Shown here in pieces: positions 56,357-63,560 of a stretch of 64,000 nt of DNA. Under the pieces are notes generated by a model. The model was given only the letters and a program-made list of their open reading frames with translations, was not told the DNA's origin and searched no databases. The position numbers and the translations under genes were made by a program. Origin of the DNA: Streptomyces avicenniae (GTDB taxonomy: Bacteria; Actinomycetota; Actinomycetes; Streptomycetales; Streptomycetaceae); assembly GCF_000719135.1 (NCBI RefSeq), contig NZ_JOEK01000004.1:62001-126000 (forward strand). The letters run 5' to 3'. Position 1 is the stretch's first letter; each line of letters opens with the position of its first letter.

Positions 56357-56750
56357 GTGTATCGCGTGCGGTCGTTGCTGCTGTCGGTGACCCTGTTGGT
56401 GGCGGGCATGACGGCCATGGAGCCCGTGGCGACCGCCGACGATGGGTCACCCGACGGGACGTCGGCGGGCGGACCGGCGCCTGATCAGGTGTGGGGAACC
56501 GCCGACGAGACCCCGGCCGACGCGGACCACGCCGTCGGCTACTCGCTCGACGGCGCGGCCCCCGACCGGGTGTGGTCGAGGGCCCGGTGATCACCTACCG
56601 GGACGTGAGCCCGGGCGCGGACATCCAACGCATCGGCGGCAACGACTCCGTCGAGGAGACGCTGGTGCTGTACTCCCCCGACGTGGCGACGCAGTGGCGG
56701 TTCCCGGTCCCCACGATATCTGTCAGATCAGCCGGTGATCGCTGACTAAC
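56357..56750 (+). pseudogene. Truncated, frameshifted secreted RHS/DNRLRE-type protein
   Basis: A GTG at 56357 with GGGGGAAAC upstream opens MYRVRSLLLSVTLLVAGMTA, a good signal peptide. Mature-looking sequence follows with a repeated motif, PDQVWGTADE and PDRVWSRAR, before a stop at 56590. In the frame starting near 56580 the reading continues with GPVITYRDVSPGADIQRIGG and ETLVLYSPDVATQW until a stop at 56745. The joined text resembles the N-terminal part of Streptomyces secreted RHS-type proteins. So one frameshift and loss of everything downstream are inferred. It directly precedes an array of immunity-like genes. Confidence 0.65.
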
Positions 56751-56784
56751 TGAAGTGAACGAGGAAGAGCCCGATGTTGGACTG

Positions 56785-57342
56785 TTCGGAGGGTGGATAG
56801 TGCTTTACTCTCGGCTCCTTGGTGAGGGGAGGGTGGACGGTTCCTCGTCCGACGATATGTGGGCGCCCGTCGAGGAATGGGTGGGTGGACCGCTTCCCGA
56901 GGAGTACAAGACCTTGGTGGAGCGTTACGGGGACGGAGTGATCGCTGGGCATCTGTTCGTTCCGCACCCGGGTGGGTATCGAGGGCTGCTGCAATTCATG
57001 CAGGAAGAGCGGGAAGCTCTGTGGGAGTCCTATGAACCCGTGAAGCAGCAGCTTGATCCTCGTGTGGTGGAAGCCTGGGAAACGGTTGTTCCCTGGGCTT
57101 ACCACGACTGGGACGGCGACACATGCTTTCTTCTCCCTCCGGCGTCGGGTGACATGACGGAGGTCTGGAACGTGGGCATCGACTTCCGGCAGTGTCCGGA
57201 GTTTGTGATCTTCGACGGCGGTGTCGGGGAGTTCTTGAGAGGAATGCTCGCGGCCGACGAGTATCCGCGGGGGTGGCCCAGGAATCGACGACCTGCGTGG
57301 ATGCCTGTCGATGATCCTCGCCTCACGCGACCACCGGAATGA
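56785..57342 (+). repeat. Direct repeat copy 1 (SUKH-A module)
   Basis: 558 bp covering the ribosome site TTCGGAGGGT and the whole SUKH-A1 gene. It matches 58871-59428 at high nucleotide identity, with long identical runs in the first 150 bases of the gene. Confidence 0.85.
56800..57342 (+). CDS. SUKH (SMI1/KNR4) family protein, A1
   Basis: 180 aa from the GTG at 56800, set by the shared GGAGGGT site and by agreement with the paralogue. A GTG at 56755 extends the frame but is not shared. SUKH landmarks are GGPLPEEYKTLVERYGDG near residue 28, a tryptophan-rich middle (WAYHDWDGDTCFLLPP) and GVGEFLRGML near 140. SUKH proteins are a known superfamily of immunity proteins against secreted nuclease-type toxins. 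The paralogue at 58886 differs at about 20 of 180 residues by hand count. Its cognate toxin is not in the window. Confidence 0.82.
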   Translation: MLYSRLLGEGRVDGSSSDDMWAPVEEWVGGPLPEEYKTLVERYGDGVIAGHLFVPHPGGYRGLLQFMQEEREALWESYEPVKQQLDPRVVEAWETVVPWAYHDWDGDTCFLLPPASGDMTEVWNVGIDFRQCPEFVIFDGGVGEFLRGMLAADEYPRGWPRNRRPAWMPVDDPRLTRPPE

Positions 57343-57442
57343 CCCCGGCTCGGCTGGCGGGGTCGGGCGCGGCGGCGCGGAACAGTGAGGTGTGGGAGAT
57401 GTTCCTTATGCGTCAGGCATTTGTGAGGAGTTGAGGAGTGCC

Positions 57443-58048
57443 ATGGCGCTTGATCGACGCATACTTGAGATGATGCCACCTTCGCCCAATGCTGGAGAGT
57501 CGATCGACTGGAGTCAAATCGCCGGTTCTTGGGGTACTGAATTTCCTAATGATTACCGTGGCTTCGTCGATACTTACGGCCTCGGGACCATCGAGGAATT
57601 CCTCGTCGTGTTTGTTCCGGAGCCTGGAAGGCTCCCCGAGGGCTTCGACATGCGTTCGGAATCGAAAAACGTACGCCAGGTTTGGTCGGAAGACATCCGG
57701 CGGCGTGGTGCGGAAGGTGTGCAAGGAGATCATCTGATTGCATGGGGGGCGGATGCGGGAGCAGACATCCTTTGCTGGGACGCCTCGGTGCCGGATCCGA
57801 ATACGTGGCCCGTGGTGGTTTTCCGCCGTCAAGGGATCCAGCATTGGCGGCGGTACGAGTGCGGGATGATTCAATTCTTGACCTCCACCTTCCTGGGGAG
57901 ACTGGGCGAGAACCCGCTCAGTGGGACCCACCTATGGTGTAATTCGAACCCCAGATTCCTCCACCAGAGGGACGAAGAACTCTCCTTGGCGCGGGGGATT
58001 GATCCATGGACCGGAGAGCCGGACCCTTATGCGGGCATGTTTGGATGA
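57443..58048 (+). CDS. SUKH family protein, B1
   Basis: 201 aa from the ATG at 57443, with TTGAGGAG upstream. SUKH core IAGSWGTEFPNDYRGFVDTY near residue 28, ADILCWDASVPDPNTWPVVV near 112, and a C-terminal tail ending ARGIDPWTGEPDPYAGMFG. It belongs to a second SUKH subfamily distinct from A1/A2, with copies at 58106 and 59565. It is 100 bp after A1 and likely in the same transcript. The base composition is clearly less GC-rich than in core genes. Confidence 0.8.
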   Translation: MALDRRILEMMPPSPNAGESIDWSQIAGSWGTEFPNDYRGFVDTYGLGTIEEFLVVFVPEPGRLPEGFDMRSESKNVRQVWSEDIRRRGAEGVQGDHLIAWGADAGADILCWDASVPDPNTWPVVVFRRQGIQHWRRYECGMIQFLTSTFLGRLGENPLSGTHLWCNSNPRFLHQRDEELSLARGIDPWTGEPDPYAGMFG

Positions 58049-58105
58049 GGGGGCACCGGCGAGAGGGTGGGCGTGAACTGCGGCCTGTCGATTGGAGTGC
58101 AGGTG

Positions 58106-58717
58106 ATGGGCGATCGGCGGATTCGTGAGGTGCTGTCACCCTCGGAGAATGCGGGCGATGTGGTCGATTGGGCGGCTGCGGCCGACGCATGGGGGCATGG
58201 TTTCCCGGATGACTATCGGGAGTTCGTCCGCTGTTATGGCGAGGGCGATATCGAGCAATTCATGGCTGTTCTCGTTCCCGGTGTTCGTCTTCCTCTCGAC
58301 GGCAATGGCATGTACGAGGAGTCGGCGAACGCTCGCCTGACTTGGGAGGAGGACGCCCAGCAAGATCCCTCGGCGCTTATTCGTGGTGTGGAAGGGGGGA
58401 ATCTCGTCGCCTGGGGGGTCGATACCGGTGCCGATATCCTCTGTTGGGACACTTCGGCTGAGGATCCGAACGCCTGGCCCGTCGTGATTTACTGTCGCCA
58501 GAATTATCCGAGCTGGTCGCGTTTTGAGATGGGAATGACGCGATTCCTGCTGGCCATTTTTTCAGGTGAGCTTGAGGAGATGCCTCTCAGTGGTAGTGAT
58601 CTATGGGAAATGCAGTCTCTTAGGTTTATGCACAAACGTGATATGAAGATCCTCCGCTCTCGTGGGATCAATCCATGGGCTGGCGGGTCGAATTCATCCT
58701 CCAGCACGTCTGGCTGA
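58106..58717 (+). CDS. SUKH family protein, B2
   Basis: 203 aa from the ATG at 58106 (a GTG three bases earlier is possible). It shares WGHGFPDDYREFVRCYGEG with B3 and ADILCWDTSAEDPNAWPVVI with both other B copies. Its C-terminal tail, RGINPWAGG then a Ser-rich end, differs from B1. The many differences from B1 point to an older duplication than A1/A2, or to separate acquisition. It lies 57 bp after B1. Confidence 0.8.
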   Translation: MGDRRIREVLSPSENAGDVVDWAAAADAWGHGFPDDYREFVRCYGEGDIEQFMAVLVPGVRLPLDGNGMYEESANARLTWEEDAQQDPSALIRGVEGGNLVAWGVDTGADILCWDTSAEDPNAWPVVIYCRQNYPSWSRFEMGMTRFLLAIFSGELEEMPLSGSDLWEMQSLRFMHKRDMKILRSRGINPWAGGSNSSSSTSG

Positions 58718-58870
58718 TTCCCGTGCGGCCGTGGTCGATAGGATATCGCTTGACGTTGTCAAAAGGCTCCGCGATGTGATCGCTTTCGCGGCATGGTGAA
58801 TTCTTCGTCACGCGAGATGTGTTGCAGATAATGGTGGTCCGGTCCTTGTTGGCTGTGCCTCTTCCCGCGA

Positions 58871-59428
58871 TTCGGAGGGTAGGTAGTGCTTTATTCTCGG
58901 CTCCTCGGTGAGGGGAGGGTGGACGGTGCCTCGTCCGACGGTATGTGGGCGCCCGTCGAGGAATGGGTGGGTGGACCGCTTCCCGAGGAGTACAAGACCT
59001 TGGTGGAGCGTTACGGGGACGGAGTGATCTCGGGGCATCTGTTTGTTCCTCACCCGGGTGGGAACATGGGGTTGCTCCAGTTCATGCAGGAGGAGCGGGA
59101 AGGGTTGTGGGAGTCCTACGAGTCCTTGAAGTGGCGGCTTGATCCTCGTGTCCTGGAAGCCTGGGAAACGGTTGTTCCTTGGGCTTACCACGACTGGGAC
59201 GGTGACACATGCTTTCTTCTCCCTCCGGTGTCCGGTGACCTGACGGAGGTCTGGAACGTGGGGATTGCTTTCCGGCAGTGTCCGCAGTTTGTGATCTTCG
59301 ACGGTGGTGTCGGGGAGTTCTTGAGAGGTATGCTCGCGGCGGGCGAATACCCGCGGGGGTGGCCCAGCAATCGACGACCCTCGTGGATGCCTGTCGATGA
59401 CCCTCGCCGTTCGCGACCGCCGGAATGA
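58871..59428 (+). repeat. Direct repeat copy 2 (SUKH-A module)
   Basis: 558 bp, partner of 56785-57342 in the same orientation about 2.1 kb downstream. Recombination between the copies would delete B1, B2 and one A gene. Confidence 0.85.
58886..59428 (+). CDS. SUKH family protein, A2
   Basis: 180 aa, same length and start context as A1 (TTCGGAGGGT, then GTG 15 bases after the site begins). Substitutions relative to A1 cluster at about residues 49-91 and 115-166, for example the loop around residue 80. That pattern would fit divergence of a toxin-binding face, but I have not tested it. The next gene, B3, follows at 59565, so the A-B order of the first pair is repeated. Confidence 0.82.
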   Translation: MLYSRLLGEGRVDGASSDGMWAPVEEWVGGPLPEEYKTLVERYGDGVISGHLFVPHPGGNMGLLQFMQEEREGLWESYESLKWRLDPRVLEAWETVVPWAYHDWDGDTCFLLPPVSGDLTEVWNVGIAFRQCPQFVIFDGGVGEFLRGMLAAGEYPRGWPSNRRPSWMPVDDPRRSRPPE

Positions 59429-59564
59429 CCCCTGGCGCGTCGAGCGAGGTAGATTCATGGTCGAGGTGCATGAGGATGGACGATCAGGTGACACGACAAA
59501 GGTGTCGGTTCCCGAAGCTCTTCACAGCGCGGCTCATGGGTGGATAAATATCGGACGTCGCGAA

Positions 59565-60266
59565 ATGGATACTTCGGTGATTGATCAACGTATTGTTGAT
59601 GTGATGCCGCCTTCCGGGCAGGCCGGGGATGTGGTTGATTGGGCGGTGATTGCGGCAGCATGGGGGCATGGATTCCCTGATGATTACCGTGAGTTCGTGC
59701 GCTGTTACGGTGAGGGGGCCGTTGAGGATTTTCTTGGTGTGCTCATCCCAGGAGCCGACCTCGTTCTTGACGGTGAGGGCATGTATCAAGAGTCCGAGAA
59801 CGCTCGCCTGACCTGGCAGGAGGATGCCCGACCTCATCGTTCAGAGGTTATCGATGGTGTAGACGGAGAGAAGCTCGTCGCCTGGGGAGTTGACGCTGGG
59901 GCAGACATTCTCTGCTGGGACACTTCGAGCGGTGACCCGAATGCATGGCCGGTAGTGGTCTTTCGACGCCAAGGGTATCCGCACTGGCTTCGTTACGAGA
60001 TGGGAATGGTCGCATTCTTGTTGAGCATGTTTTCCGGACGCCTAGAGGAGAATCCGCTGAGCGGTGATCACCTATGGAACAGGCGCTCCGTCAAGTTTCT
60101 TCATCGACTGGACGAGACGGCCCTGCATGCGCGGGGGGGGGCGATCCTTGGACAGGGGAGCCTAATCCCTATTTCGGCGTGTCATGGTGATGTGGCATGG
60201 TCATGTGAACAGGGGTGTGGAATGTGTAGCCGCGTCATGCGGCGGAGTGATTCTCGGCACTTCTGA
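59565..60266 (+). CDS. SUKH family protein, B3, with frameshifted C-terminus
   Basis: 233 aa as read, from the ATG at 59565; an in-frame ATG at 59457 would add 36 residues. It shares WGHGFPDDYREFVRCYGEG with B2 and ADILCWDTS with all B copies. After ALHARG the frame crosses nine consecutive G at 60133-60141 and continues into unrelated residues to 60266. In the other frame the text reads GDPWTGEPNPYFGVSW and stops at 60190, matching the B1 tail. A net change of two bases in the G run has therefore altered the end, by mutation or by a sequencing error. The N-terminal domain is intact. Confidence 0.72.
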   Translation: MDTSVIDQRIVDVMPPSGQAGDVVDWAVIAAAWGHGFPDDYREFVRCYGEGAVEDFLGVLIPGADLVLDGEGMYQESENARLTWQEDARPHRSEVIDGVDGEKLVAWGVDAGADILCWDTSSGDPNAWPVVVFRRQGYPHWLRYEMGMVAFLLSMFSGRLEENPLSGDHLWNRRSVKFLHRLDETALHARGGAILGQGSLIPISACHGDVAWSCEQGCGMCSRVMRRSDSRHF

Positions 60267-60570
60267 AGTGATCGTCGATCGGAGAAGCCGCTGTTCTGGT
60301 AAGCGATCGTTTCGAAGGAGGGTGGTGCTGCGCCGGACTGAATCGAAGTGCTCTTCGAAGAGCGCGAGGGGGCGAAGGGGTATGGGGAAGGCGCTGATTC
60401 CTGGTGGCCGATGCCCCCGGTTGTGTTCCCCCACCTCCGCCGACCCGTGGACGGGTGGGCCGGACCTTTTCGCCGGGATCTGCCGCTGACGCTCGCCGGG
60501 GCGGGTGGTGCCGGGGTGGTGGGGATGTGAGGGCGGCGGGGACGGCGTGGGGAGGTCGGTGCCGGGCGGA
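60191..60570 (+). other. Spacer between the SUKH array and the GH64 gene
   Basis: About 380 bp with no convincing gene once the B3 frameshift is allowed for. A perfect 14-bp palindrome, GCTCTTCGAAGAGC, lies at 60350-60363 and could be an operator or a weak hairpin. The rest is GC-rich without recognisable features. Confidence 0.4.
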
Positions 60571-60612
60571 TTGACATGTACTGGCTGGCCGGAGAGGTTG
60601 AGAGCGCTCTCA
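60571..60612 (+). promoter_or_regulatory. TTGACA box and LacI/CebR-like operator of the GH64 gene
   Basis: TTGACA lies at 60571. A perfect 14-bp palindrome, TGAGAGCGCTCTCA, lies at 60599-60612, where the -10 or start site would be. It differs at one base per half from the CebR operator TGGGAGCGCTCCCA known from Streptomyces cellobiose genes. A LacI-family repressor responding to a glucan oligosaccharide is inferred. No such gene is in the window. Confidence 0.65.
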
Positions 60613-60673
60613 GGCCCGTGCGCCGCTCCACGTGCCTGGCCGACGGGACCGGCTGTACATGAGGAGGACAACG

Positions 60674-61861
60674 GTGTTCCGCATACCGAAACGACTGGCC
60701 GCCCTGGCCGCGGCGCTCGCCGCCGCGACCGGGCTGACCGTCCTGGGGCCCGCGCCCGCCGCGCAGGCCGTACCCGACACCATCCCGCTCACCATCACGA
60801 ACGACTCCGGGCGCAGTGAGCCCGTGTACATCTACAACCTCGGCACCCAGCTCAGCAGCGGCGTGCAGGGCTGGGCCGACGCGTCCGGGACGTTCCACGC
60901 CTGGCCGCCCGGCGGCAACCCGCCGATCCCCGCGCCCGACGCCTCGATCCCCGGCCCGGCGGCGGGGGAGACGCTGACGATCCAGCTGCCCAAGTTCTCC
61001 GGCCGCGTCTACTTCTCGGTCGGCCAGAAGCTGGAGTTCTTCCTGGCGGACGGCGGCCTCGTGCAGCCCGCCGTGCAGAACCCGGCCGACCCCAACAGCG
61101 ACATCCTCTTCAACTGGTCCGAGTACACGCTGAACGACTCGGGCCTGTGGATCAACAGCACGCAGGTGGACATGTTCTCGTCCCCCTACTCCGTGGGCGT
61201 GCGAGGCGCCGACGGCGCGGTGCGGACGACGGGCACGCTCAAGCCCGGCGGCTACGGCGCGGTGTTCGACGGCCTGGAGGCGGCCGGCTGGGGCGGCCTG
61301 ATCATCGACGGCCCGGACGGCACGCCGCTGCGCGCGCTCTCCCCCGGGCACGGCATCGGTGTCGGCGGCGTTCCCACCGACGCGCTGGACGACTACATCG
61401 ACCGCGTGTGGGAGCACTACCGCTCCGCGACGCTGACGGTCACCCCGTTCTCGCACGATCCGGCCACGCAGTACTCCGGTCGCGTCACCGGCGACGTCAT
61501 GAACTTCACCGACGGCTCGGGCGCCGTCGTCACCAGCTTCCAGAAGCCCGACTCCGACAGCGTCTTCGGCTGCCACAAGCTCCTCGACGCCCCCAACGAC
61601 CTGGTGCGCGGCCCGATCTCCCGCACCCTGTGCGCGGGCTTCAACCGCACGACGCTGCTCACCAACCCCCAGCAGCCGGACGCCGACCCCGCGTCGTTCT
61701 ACCAGGACGACGTCACCAACGAGTACGCCCGCCTCGTCCACGAGCAGATGGAGGACGGCAAGGCGTACGCGTTCGCCTTCGACGACGTCACCGCCCAGGA
61801 GTCGCTGGTGCACGACGGCAACCCCACCGAGGCGTTCATGACCTTCGACCCGTACAACTGA
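60674..61861 (+). CDS. Secreted GH64 beta-1,3-glucanase
   Basis: 395 aa from the GTG at 60674, six bases after GAGGAGG; the ATG at 60659 overlaps that site and is less likely. The signal peptide, with a hydrophobic core at ~10-27, ends near AAQA (about residue 32). The thaumatin-like GH64 fold follows, with IPLTITNDSGRSEPVYIYNL at the N-terminus of the mature protein, KFSGRVYFSVGQKLEFFLAD near 115 and FNWSEYTLNDSGLWINST near 160. GH64 enzymes release laminaripentaose from beta-1,3-glucan such as fungal walls. No CBM is attached. A CebR-like operator controls it, and two strong hairpins follow. Confidence 0.9.
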   Translation: MFRIPKRLAALAAALAAATGLTVLGPAPAAQAVPDTIPLTITNDSGRSEPVYIYNLGTQLSSGVQGWADASGTFHAWPPGGNPPIPAPDASIPGPAAGETLTIQLPKFSGRVYFSVGQKLEFFLADGGLVQPAVQNPADPNSDILFNWSEYTLNDSGLWINSTQVDMFSSPYSVGVRGADGAVRTTGTLKPGGYGAVFDGLEAAGWGGLIIDGPDGTPLRALSPGHGIGVGGVPTDALDDYIDRVWEHYRSATLTVTPFSHDPATQYSGRVTGDVMNFTDGSGAVVTSFQKPDSDSVFGCHKLLDAPNDLVRGPISRTLCAGFNRTTLLTNPQQPDADPASFYQDDVTNEYARLVHEQMEDGKAYAFAFDDVTAQESLVHDGNPTEAFMTFDPYN

Positions 61862-61901
61862 GCCGCCGTCCCCGCCTCCCCGCGCGGACGACGGCATCCC
61901 T

Positions 61902-61938
61902 CCCGCGGCCGACGGGCCCCCACCCCGTCGGCCGCGGG
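61902..61938 (+). terminator. Strong hairpin 1 after the GH64 gene
   Basis: A perfect 15-bp stem (CCCGCGGCCGACGGG with its complement) encloses a 7-base loop, 40 bases after the stop. Confidence 0.8.
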
Positions 61939-61960
61939 CCCACGAGCAGACACGCACCGT

Positions 61961-61997
61961 CCGATCGGCCGCACACCTCCCGTGTGCGGCCGATCGG
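61961..61997 (+). terminator. Strong hairpin 2 after the GH64 gene
   Basis: A perfect 16-bp stem (CCGATCGGCCGCACAC with its complement) encloses the loop CTCCC, 22 bases after hairpin 1. Confidence 0.8.
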
Positions 61998-62197
61998 TCG
62001 TTCCCCGGCGGGGCCCGCGGCCCCTGCGCGTACAGGCGTGAATTCGCCGCCATACGGCGCTTACCGCGGAATTAACGAGGCGTTCGCCAAAGGCGGCCGA
62101 ACCGTTCCACCTGCGCACTGCGCGCCCCGCTGTTGACGTCATATGAAGGCGCGTTACGCGCAGACGTCCGCGTGGCGGTGAATACGTGAGACGGCCG
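61998..62197. other. Spacer upstream of the transporter promoter
   Basis: About 200 bp without a gene. It holds short A/T-rich patches (GAATTAACGAGG, TTGACGTCATATGAAG), but I see no defined site. Confidence 0.3.
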
Positions 62198-62227
62198 TTG
62201 ACCGTTCATCGGCGTGTTCGCTACGTT
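62198..62227 (+). promoter_or_regulatory. Promoter of the ABC transporter operon and its leader peptide
   Basis: TTGACC at 62198 and TACGTT at 62222 are separated by 18 bases. The -10 ends six bases before the ATG at 62234, so the transcript should start at the leader peptide's start codon. Confidence 0.6.
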
Positions 62228-62233
62228 CTGCGC

Positions 62234-62308
62234 ATGCGGGCCACGTCATCCCCTTTCCCACGCTCCACGGGCGTATCCGTGCCCGGCGTCCTCGCGCCCT
62301 GTCGCTGA
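62234..62308 (+). CDS. Leaderless 24-aa leader peptide ending in Pro-Cys-Arg
   Basis: A 25-codon frame, beginning MRATSSPFPRS and ending VLAPCR, starts six bases after a TACGTT -10 element. The only cysteine codon is the second last sense codon. Known pattern: actinobacterial sulfur-assimilation operons often start with tiny leaderless ORFs ending in a Cys-containing motif, annotated as putative leader peptides and proposed to sense cysteine supply through ribosome stalling. The ABC operon begins 181 bp downstream. Translation is inferred from layout, not shown. Confidence 0.6.
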   Translation: MRATSSPFPRSTGVSVPGVLAPCR

Positions 62309-62489
62309 CCACGCCTTTCCACCGGAAAAACCGACGATCCCCGTCGTGGGGCGACGCGCCCGCATGCCCTTTTCCAGAACCACGTCGTCCCGGAATCACC
62401 CCTCCGCGCGACACCATGTCACCGATATCCCGGACACGCCGTCCGTTCTTCAGGACACCCGTTCTCGTCCCGACGTCCGAGGAATTCCC

Positions 62490-63560
62490 ATGCCCAGGTA
62501 CAGACGCCTTCTCGGCGCCGCCCTGATCCTTCCCCTTCTTCTCGCGGGCTGCGCGGAACAGGACAGCCCCACCGACGGAGCCGAACTCGCCAGCGCCGAG
62601 ATCCCGCAGGAGGCCGACCCCGGCACCACGCTGACGATCGGCACCCCCGAGATCCAGGTCGCCCTCGAACTGTCCGGCCTGATCGACGAGATACCGTTCC
62701 GCGTCGAGTGGGCCAACCTCAGCGGCGGCCCCGAGTGCTCCGAGGCGTTCCGCGCCGACGCCCTCGACGTCTGCTCCGCCGCCGAGATCCCCTCCATCCA
62801 CGCCCGCTGGACCGGCCTCGACACCCGGCTCGTCGCCTCGTACTTCCGCCAGGAGCCCACCGACCACCCCATCTACCGGCTCGGGGTCGCCCCGGGCGCC
62901 GGGGTCGAGACCCTGGACGACCTGCGCGGCAAGCGCATCGCGTTCAGCCCCGGGCAGGCCCAGGGCGCGCTGATCCTGCGCGTCCTCGACGCCGCCGGGC
63001 TCACCGCCGAGGACGTCGAACTGGTCGAACTGCCCAGCACCGGCGACGTCTACCCGACCGCCCTCGGCAGCGGCCAGGTGGACGTCGCCCCCATCGCCGG
63101 GGTCAACATCCGCCGCTACGTGGAGCAGTACGGCCCCGACGGCGGCGCCGTCATCGCCCACGGCCTGCGCGACGACCCCGGCCACCTGTGGGTGCCGGTC
63201 TCCACCGTCGCCGACCCCGAGAAGGCCGCCGCCGTACGGGAGTTCGTCCGCGTGTGGGCGCGGGCGCTCGTCTGGATCGACGAGCACCCCGAGGAATGGA
63301 TCGCCGGGTACTACGTCGAGGACCAGGGCCTGACCGAGGAGGACGGCGCCTACCTGGTCGAGCTGGCCGGCCACCCCGACATCCCCGCCGACTGGTCCGA
63401 GGCCATCGAGCGGCAGCAGCAGACCATCGACCTGCTGGCCGCCGAGCTGGGCAACGAGCCCTTCGACGCCGCGACCCTCTTCGACCGCCGCTTCGAGGAC
63501 GTGGCGGCGCAGGCCGCCGAGGACGCCAGGGCGCGGACGGCGGGCGGCGAGGCCCCGTGA
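62490..63560 (+). CDS. ABC transporter substrate-binding lipoprotein (sulfonate/nitrate/taurine type)
   Basis: 356 aa from the ATG at 62490, with GAGGAATTCCC upstream. A short signal peptide ends in the lipobox LLAGC near residue 21. The periplasmic-binding fold of the SsuA/TauA/NrtA class is indicated by TIGTPEIQVALELSGLIDE near 47, DALDVCSAAEIPSIHARW near 90, and DDLRGKRIAFSPGQAQGALI near 145. It delivers an organosulfur compound or similar anion to the permease. It overlaps the permease gene by GTGA. The leader peptide upstream points to sulfur-related control. Confidence 0.88.
   Translation: MPRYRRLLGAALILPLLLAGCAEQDSPTDGAELASAEIPQEADPGTTLTIGTPEIQVALELSGLIDEIPFRVEWANLSGGPECSEAFRADALDVCSAAEIPSIHARWTGLDTRLVASYFRQEPTDHPIYRLGVAPGAGVETLDDLRGKRIAFSPGQAQGALILRVLDAAGLTAEDVELVELPSTGDVYPTALGSGQVDVAPIAGVNIRRYVEQYGPDGGAVIAHGLRDDPGHLWVPVSTVADPEKAAAVREFVRVWARALVWIDEHPEEWIAGYYVEDQGLTEEDGAYLVELAGHPDIPADWSEAIERQQQTIDLLAAELGNEPFDAATLFDRRFEDVAAQAAEDARARTAGGEAP

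Noticed and set aside
57938..57954. ATTCGAACCCC string in SUKH-B1, tRNA T-loop-like
   Set aside because: It lies inside an intact coding frame and has no cloverleaf around it.
58750..58762. TTGACGTTGTCAA inverted repeat before SUKH-A2
   Set aside because: Arms of only five bases with no paired -10 at a correct distance. Too weak to call.
61960..61999. Inverted repeats near 61902-61997 considered as a CRISPR or IS terminus
   Set aside because: The two hairpins have different sequences, there are no spacers, and no transposase is near. They fit terminators.
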